From Bacteroidota bacterium (GTDB taxonomy: Bacteria > Bacteroidota > Bacteroidia > Flavobacteriales > Flavobacteriaceae): 16,811 nucleotides of DNA. The position numbers were made by a program, and so were the translations under genes. This document shows positions 13,341 through 16,811 of the stretch, one piece after another. How positions within the stretch are numbered: position 1 is the first letter of the stretch; the number at the start of each line of letters is the position of its first letter. The stretch covers positions 1 to 16,811 of the forward strand of contig CANKLD010000022.1 of assembly GCA_947483095.1 (NCBI GenBank), given 5' to 3'. The notes under the pieces were generated by a model, which was given only the letters and a program-made list of their open reading frames with translations, did not search any database and had not been told where the DNA came from.

Positions 13341-14261
13341 TTAACGCCCCATTCTAATTTGCATTCCGCCATTCCCGCCTCTTCCTTGGTTCATTTGTCT
13401 GAACTCTTCCATTTTCTTAGTTACGGTTTCATCGTATTCTTTTTGAGAAATTACTTTCCCCTTTGTTGGAGATTTTATTTCTACTTTTTCTTTAGCATTC
13501 ATTACAATTTTAGAACACAAAACAACCGTTTTACCATCGCTAACTTCTAAAATTAATCCTGGTAATCCCCAGTAATTTTCTGGTCCTTGACTTATTGGAA
13601 TTTCAGGAGTGTACCAGGCAGTAATAGTGACTTCTTTTGGTAATTCAAAGTCGTCCATAAAGTTCGTTTTCTTAGCTTCTCCCTCAGGTTTCTTGGCTTC
13701 GTCTTTCGCTTCTTCTTTTTTCTTTTCTTCCTTTTTTGGTCTGAAATTTCTAAAATCGGTTTGACTAACTGGTCGAACTGTAGTCGCTTTAAAACAAGTG
13801 TAACCTCCAATTAATTTGGTTTCGCCTTCTAATTTCCATGCATAATTGGGCAAAGAATCTTTAACTAAAAATTCTTTTCCCATAAACTCTTTATCCACAG
13901 CATAGATTTTTTGCTTCACGTTTTTAAAATTGGTTCCGCCACCGCCCGTCATCGAGCTCATCCATCTCATTCCACCGCCTTGACCGCCTTGACCTGGAGC
14001 GTCTAATTTTTCTTCTTCTTTATAAATTGAAGTTGTTTTTGAGAAATTTAATATGAATGTTTTTTCAAACATTTTTTTCATTCTATCTTCAATCATTTTT
14101 TGCATGTCTGGAGTCATTTCTTTGTTTCCTTCCATTCTGGTTTTGAAATCAGAAGTACTTGTTTTTGACTCATATACGGCCATTCCTTGAAAATCTTGCG
14201 CATGAACTTGTGTAAATGCTATTGCACTAAATACAAGTGATAATATTGTTTTTCTTAACAT
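13341..14261 (-). CDS. GLPGLI family secreted protein
   Basis: The family name comes from the motif GLPGLI, here at residues 232-237 in YWGLPGLILEVSDG. The 306-residue protein has a signal peptide ending near VHAQ (residues 19-22). The fold is mostly beta and the function of the family is unknown; members are typical of Bacteroidota and often sit beside TonB-dependent-type barrels, as here. Unusual parts are a Met-rich helix at residues 43-64 (MEGNKEMTPDMQKM), a Gly-rich loop at 88-109, a Lys/Glu-rich linker at about 176-198, and a Gly/Arg/Met-rich tail (NQGRGGNGGMQIRMGR). It is the first gene of the pair and probably handles the same ligand or assembly as the barrel; this is inference. Confidence 0.9.
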   Translation of the reverse strand: MLRKTILSLVFSAIAFTQVHAQDFQGMAVYESKTSTSDFKTRMEGNKEMTPDMQKMIEDRMKKMFEKTFILNFSKTTSIYKEEEKLDAPGQGGQGGGMRWMSSMTGGGGTNFKNVKQKIYAVDKEFMGKEFLVKDSLPNYAWKLEGETKLIGGYTCFKATTVRPVSQTDFRNFRPKKEEKKKEEAKDEAKKPEGEAKKTNFMDDFELPKEVTITAWYTPEIPISQGPENYWGLPGLILEVSDGKTVVLCSKIVMNAKEKVEIKSPTKGKVISQKEYDETVTKKMEEFRQMNQGRGGNGGMQIRMGR

Positions 14262-14335
14262 AAATTGAGTTTTTTATATATTTAAATTAAATTTTTTACA
14301 CCAATTAAATTATTAGAATAGGATTTTTTAACATG

Positions 14336-14369
14336 CAAATATGAAGAATTAGAATGTTTAATGTTACAA
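14336..14369 (-). promoter_or_regulatory. Candidate promoter of the GLPGLI-barrel operon
   Basis: The minus strand has TTG (14367-14369), 23 nt, then CATATTTG (14336-14343), which matches TAnnTTTG at seven of eight positions counting the fixed ones loosely. The leader would be about 70 nt. The rest of the 160-nt divergent gap is AT-rich without other signals. Confidence 0.3.
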
Positions 14370-14421
14370 ATTTTATGTTAAAATAAAATATCTAAAAACT
14401 AAAACCGTAATTTAGCGTTTA

Positions 14422-15213
14422 ATGAAACAATTTATTCAAATAGTTATCTTGTTTGTCTTAGTGATTTTGCAATGTCAAGGGCAAAACACTTCGGCGAATT
14501 TATTGTCAACTGAACCCATTTTAGCAAATCGGTTTTTAGCTGTTGATGTTTTATCCAATTACTATTATGAAGAAAACGGCGTTTTATTTAAGAAAAATGG
14601 AAATCACATTTGGCAATACAAAAACCTTGCTTTAGGGAAAATAGTAAAAATTGATGCTCAAAATCCACTAAAAATTGGGGTTTTCTTTGAAGGTTTTAAT
14701 TCCGTAGTTCTATTGGATAATCAATTAAATGAAATCCAAAAAATATCATTTTTAAATAATAAAAACTCAATAATTGCAAGTGCTATTGGGATAGCCGCTC
14801 AAAATAAACTATGGTTTTATGATACTACTTCTCAAAAAATAGGCCTTGTCAATTGTTCCAATGAAGATTTTAAATTTATAACAACTGCTTTCCCAGGAAA
14901 TTTCAAGCATTATGAATCCGATTTTAATAATTTTCAATGGATCGATTCTGATTTAAACTGGTATTCTTGTAATTTATTTGGAGAAATTAAATTGATTGGA
15001 CAAGTGCCCGATTTTGATAAAATCCAACTAATAAATTCCCATTTGATAGTATATTCAAAAGGAGAAAGCTTGTATTTTCTAAATTTTAAATCAAATAAAA
15101 CTCAAGAAGTGCAAAATGTTAATAAAAGCTTTGACTTTTTTACTTACAAAGACCAAATTTTATCTATTTTTACCAATCGACAAATTAAGAATTATAAAAT
15201 ACTATTACCGTAA
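14422..15213 (+). CDS. Secreted protein of unknown function coupled to the deoxynucleoside kinase
   Basis: The 263-residue protein starts with a hydrophobic export signal (MKQFIQIVILFVLVILQCQGQ). The Cys at residue 18 is preceded by ILQ, a poor lipobox, so it may be a plain secreted protein or a lipoprotein. The body is rich in short beta-strand-like segments with repeated hydrophobic-D/N-K patterns (VVLLDNQLNEIQKI, LWFYDTTSQKIGLV, YFLNFKSNKTQEV), which suggests a beta-propeller-like fold. No catalytic motif is visible. Its TAA shares a base with the ATG of the kinase (TAATG at 15211-15215), so the two are translationally coupled. Confidence 0.75.
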   Translation: MKQFIQIVILFVLVILQCQGQNTSANLLSTEPILANRFLAVDVLSNYYYEENGVLFKKNGNHIWQYKNLALGKIVKIDAQNPLKIGVFFEGFNSVVLLDNQLNEIQKISFLNNKNSIIASAIGIAAQNKLWFYDTTSQKIGLVNCSNEDFKFITTAFPGNFKHYESDFNNFQWIDSDLNWYSCNLFGEIKLIGQVPDFDKIQLINSHLIVYSKGESLYFLNFKSNKTQEVQNVNKSFDFFTYKDQILSIFTNRQIKNYKILLP

Positions 15214-15827
15214 TGCACATAGCTATAGCAGGAAATATAGGAGCGGGAAAAACATCATTAACTCGCTTGTTAGCAAAGCATTTCAAGTGGGACCCTCATT
15301 TTGAAGACGTAGTTGACAACCCTTATTTAGATGATTTTTACCATCAAATGGAACGCTGGTCGTTCAATCTACAAATCTATTTCTTAAATAGTCGTTTCAG
15401 ACAGGTGCTTCAAATTCGTGAAAGCGGTAAAAAAATTATTCAAGATAGAACCATCTATGAAGACGCTCATATTTTTGCTCCCAACCTTCACGCTATGGGG
15501 TTGATGACCAATAGAGATTTTCAAAATTACAGCTCTCTTTTTGATTTAATGGAAGGGCTAGTCGCTCCACCTGATGTGCTTATTTATTTGAGAAGTTCTA
15601 TTCCTAATTTAGTTTCACAAATTCACAAGCGCGGTCGCGAATATGAAAATTCAATTTCTATTGATTATTTAAATCGTTTAAACGAAAGATACGAAGCTTG
15701 GGTTTCTTCCTATACTAAAGGAAAATTAGTAATTATTGACGTTGATAATATCGATTTTGTGAATAATCCTGAAGATTTAGGGTTGATAATTAATAAAATA
15801 GACGCGGAATTAAACGGATTGTTTTAG
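15213..15827 (+). CDS. Deoxynucleoside kinase
   Basis: The enzyme phosphorylates deoxynucleosides for salvage. The 204-residue protein has the P-loop GNIGAGKTS (residues 7-15), the substrate-binding Glu31 in FEDVVDNPYL, the RWSFNLQIYFL helix, and the DRT motif at 78-80 (QDRTIYEDAHIF), equivalent to the DRS/ERS of the family. IYLRSSIPNLVSQIHKRGREYE is the LID region with arginines that contact ATP. Length is normal. Specificity (dA/dG versus dC/dT) cannot be read with confidence. It overlaps the upstream gene by one base. The last 18 nt, with the following 13 nt, recur as an imperfect copy at 16322-16352. Confidence 0.93.
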   Translation: MHIAIAGNIGAGKTSLTRLLAKHFKWDPHFEDVVDNPYLDDFYHQMERWSFNLQIYFLNSRFRQVLQIRESGKKIIQDRTIYEDAHIFAPNLHAMGLMTNRDFQNYSSLFDLMEGLVAPPDVLIYLRSSIPNLVSQIHKRGREYENSISIDYLNRLNERYEAWVSSYTKGKLVIIDVDNIDFVNNPEDLGLIINKIDAELNGLF

Positions 15828-15840
15828 ACTACTAATTATT
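15810..15840 (+). repeat. Left copy of a 31-bp direct repeat
   Basis: It covers the end of the kinase gene and the first bases after it. It matches 16322-16352 at 27 of 31 positions without gaps; the first 14 (TTAAACGGATTGTT) are identical. Confidence 0.8.
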
Positions 15841-15851
15841 AAAATAAAAAA

Positions 15852-16292
15852 ATGAGAAACGTGTTTAAAACATTAGTTTTTGGATTATTATTTTTTACAA
15901 GTTTGAATATATTCTCGCAATCTATTTATCCATCTTTAAATCCAAAATCCAAAAAAACCAACACCAAAAATGCTAGTCTTAAATGGAACTATGTAGGTAC
16001 ATTAAGTAAATATCCCATTAAAGCTTATATTAAATATGGAGAGGGGACAAATTCGTCTGGAACTGGATCTCTTAACATTCCAATTTCAGGTTATTATTTT
16101 TACGAATCTCAAAAAGTTAAAATCCCTATACAAGGCAGTTGTAGTGGGGTCGGAATGATTTATTTAATCGCACATACAAATGATGGTGATGAAACATTTG
16201 ATGGGCAATTTGATGAAAATATGCTTGAAGATTTCTCAGGTACTTGGGAAAAAAAGGGGAAAACTCTTAATTTTAAATTAAAAAGTAAATAA
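15852..16292 (+). CDS. Small secreted protein of unknown function
   Basis: The 146-residue protein has a clear signal peptide (MRNVFKTLVFGLLFFTSLN, cleavage near FSQ). The mature part is about 120 residues, mostly beta, with KWNYVGTLSKYPIKAYI, ISGYYFYES and a closing ETFDGQFDENML...FSGTWEKKGKTLNFKL. The pattern of 'inhibitory or sensing' one-domain periplasmic proteins is common in Bacteroidota, with the FxGTW...GK...F ending seen in several hypothetical families, but I cannot name this one. It starts after an A-rich leader, 24 nt behind the kinase stop. Because it lies between 31-bp direct repeats, it may be a later insertion at this locus. Confidence 0.75.
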   Translation: MRNVFKTLVFGLLFFTSLNIFSQSIYPSLNPKSKKTNTKNASLKWNYVGTLSKYPIKAYIKYGEGTNSSGTGSLNIPISGYYFYESQKVKIPIQGSCSGVGMIYLIAHTNDGDETFDGQFDENMLEDFSGTWEKKGKTLNFKLKSK

Positions 16293-16321
16293 TTTATTAG
16301 CTAATTAAATAACTTCCTAAG

Positions 16322-16352
16322 TTAAACGGATTGTTGTTTACTAATAATTATT
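16322..16352 (+). repeat. Right copy of a 31-bp direct repeat
   Basis: It matches 15810-15840 at 27 of 31 positions. This copy spans the 3' end (stop and last codons) of the minus-strand gene at 16341-16703. Confidence 0.8.
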
Positions 16353-16703
16353 TCGAAACCACACTTTCATCCATTCTCTTTTTAATATCAAAAAAGATAC
16401 TTGCTCGGATAAAATTACTAAATCTGAGCCGTCTAATTTTTTAATTTGATCTTCAGGAACATCAATTATATAAAGCAAATTGAGGTATTCTGCAAATTTA
16501 TATTGTATCAATCGGTAGATTTTTTCGTGTAATTCCCCTTTCAATTCTTCGGCTGAAATTGACATTGGGAAATCAATTGGTTCATTAGCTAAATTGAAAT
16601 CTTTGTTGATTTGCTCTACTAATTTTAAATATAAATTATCTTTTGATGCTTCAATCAGCAATAAATCTGAATTTATTGGTGCAATAAATGTTTTTGAACT
16701 CAT
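16341..16703 (-). CDS. Small conserved-type protein of unknown function
   Basis: The 120-residue product has no signal peptide and looks soluble, largely helical and acidic, with a Leu/Ile-rich middle (EKIYRLIQYKFAEYLNLLYIIDV) and an aromatic C-terminus (REWMKVWFRNNY). No catalytic motif or named domain is recognised. The ATG at 16703 comes 5 nt after the stop of the preceding gene on the same strand, so the two form an operon. It is convergent with the plus-strand group and no clear terminator separates them. Confidence 0.75.
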   Translation of the reverse strand: MSSKTFIAPINSDLLLIEASKDNLYLKLVEQINKDFNLANEPIDFPMSISAEELKGELHEKIYRLIQYKFAEYLNLLYIIDVPEDQIKKLDGSDLVILSEQVSFLILKREWMKVWFRNNY

Positions 16704-16708
16704 TAAAA

Positions 16709-16811
16709 TTATACTTTTCGCCCCATTAAATTTTCACCAAAAGTTCTAAGCATATCCTTTTTATCATTGTCAATGCTAATTTTCTGTAAGGTGTCAAAAG
16801 CTTTAAAAGTA
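16709..16811 (-). CDS. 3' end of an unidentified gene (runs off the right edge)
   Basis: The minus strand is open from the window edge to a TAA at 16709-16711. The visible 33 C-terminal residues include AFDTLQKISIDNDKKDML and end FGENLMGRKV. This is too little to identify the product. The tight 5-nt spacing to the next ATG supports it being real coding sequence and part of an operon. Confidence 0.6.
   Translation of the reverse strand, partial: TFKAFDTLQKISIDNDKKDMLRTFGENLMGRKV

Noticed and set aside
13592..13810. Lys-rich minus-strand frame (KKRKKKKRK)
   Set aside because: It is an out-of-frame reading of the Lys/Glu linker of the GLPGLI gene.

Overview
The window looks like chromosomal DNA of a Flavobacterium-like member of the Bacteroidota. 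The evidence is low GC, A-rich leaders instead of clear Shine-Dalgarno sites, -7 boxes of the TAnnTTTG type, a GLPGLI protein paired with an outer-membrane barrel protein, and protein sequences close to flavobacterial families (Mfd, SDR-type threonine dehydrogenase, BioB/F/D/A, deoxynucleoside kinase).

Layout. At 1-2574 (minus) a lipoprotein gene is followed by, and overlaps, mfd, which runs off the left edge. At 2694-3633 (plus) lies a badly broken L-threonine 3-dehydrogenase gene with at least six lesions. At 3652-3765 (minus) is an unlisted relic of a YozG-like Cro/CI helix-turn-helix regulator. At 3772-8632 (plus) is the main biotin arm: bioF, a GxxExxY gene inside imperfect inverted repeats, bioD, bioA and a FabF-like ketoacyl synthase. 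At 8886-10497 (minus) are bioB and recX, with a good flavobacterial promoter in front of bioB. At 10581-14261 (minus) a GLPGLI gene precedes a 907-residue outer-membrane barrel gene. At 14422-16292 (plus) are a secreted protein, a deoxynucleoside kinase overlapping it by one base, and a small secreted protein between 31-bp direct repeats. At 16341-16811 (minus) are a small conserved-type gene and the 3' end of an unidentified gene.

How the genes work together. BioF, BioA, BioD and BioB are the four late steps of biotin synthesis: pimeloyl thioester to KAPA, DAPA, dethiobiotin and biotin. No bioC, bioH or other pimeloyl-chain gene is visible. The ketoacyl synthase at the end of the plus-strand arm is therefore an interesting candidate for a role in precursor supply, but that is inference.

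The most striking feature is how far small repeats have remodelled the biotin locus. The GxxExxY cassette supplies the stop codon of bioF and the start codon of bioD. Four-unit heptamer arrays lie in frame inside both bioF and bioD. CTTTGCG-type repeats bracket the ketoacyl synthase. Four genes (mfd, bioD, the synthase, recX) seem to start at TTG or GTG. No RNA gene, CRISPR array, insertion sequence or prophage was found.
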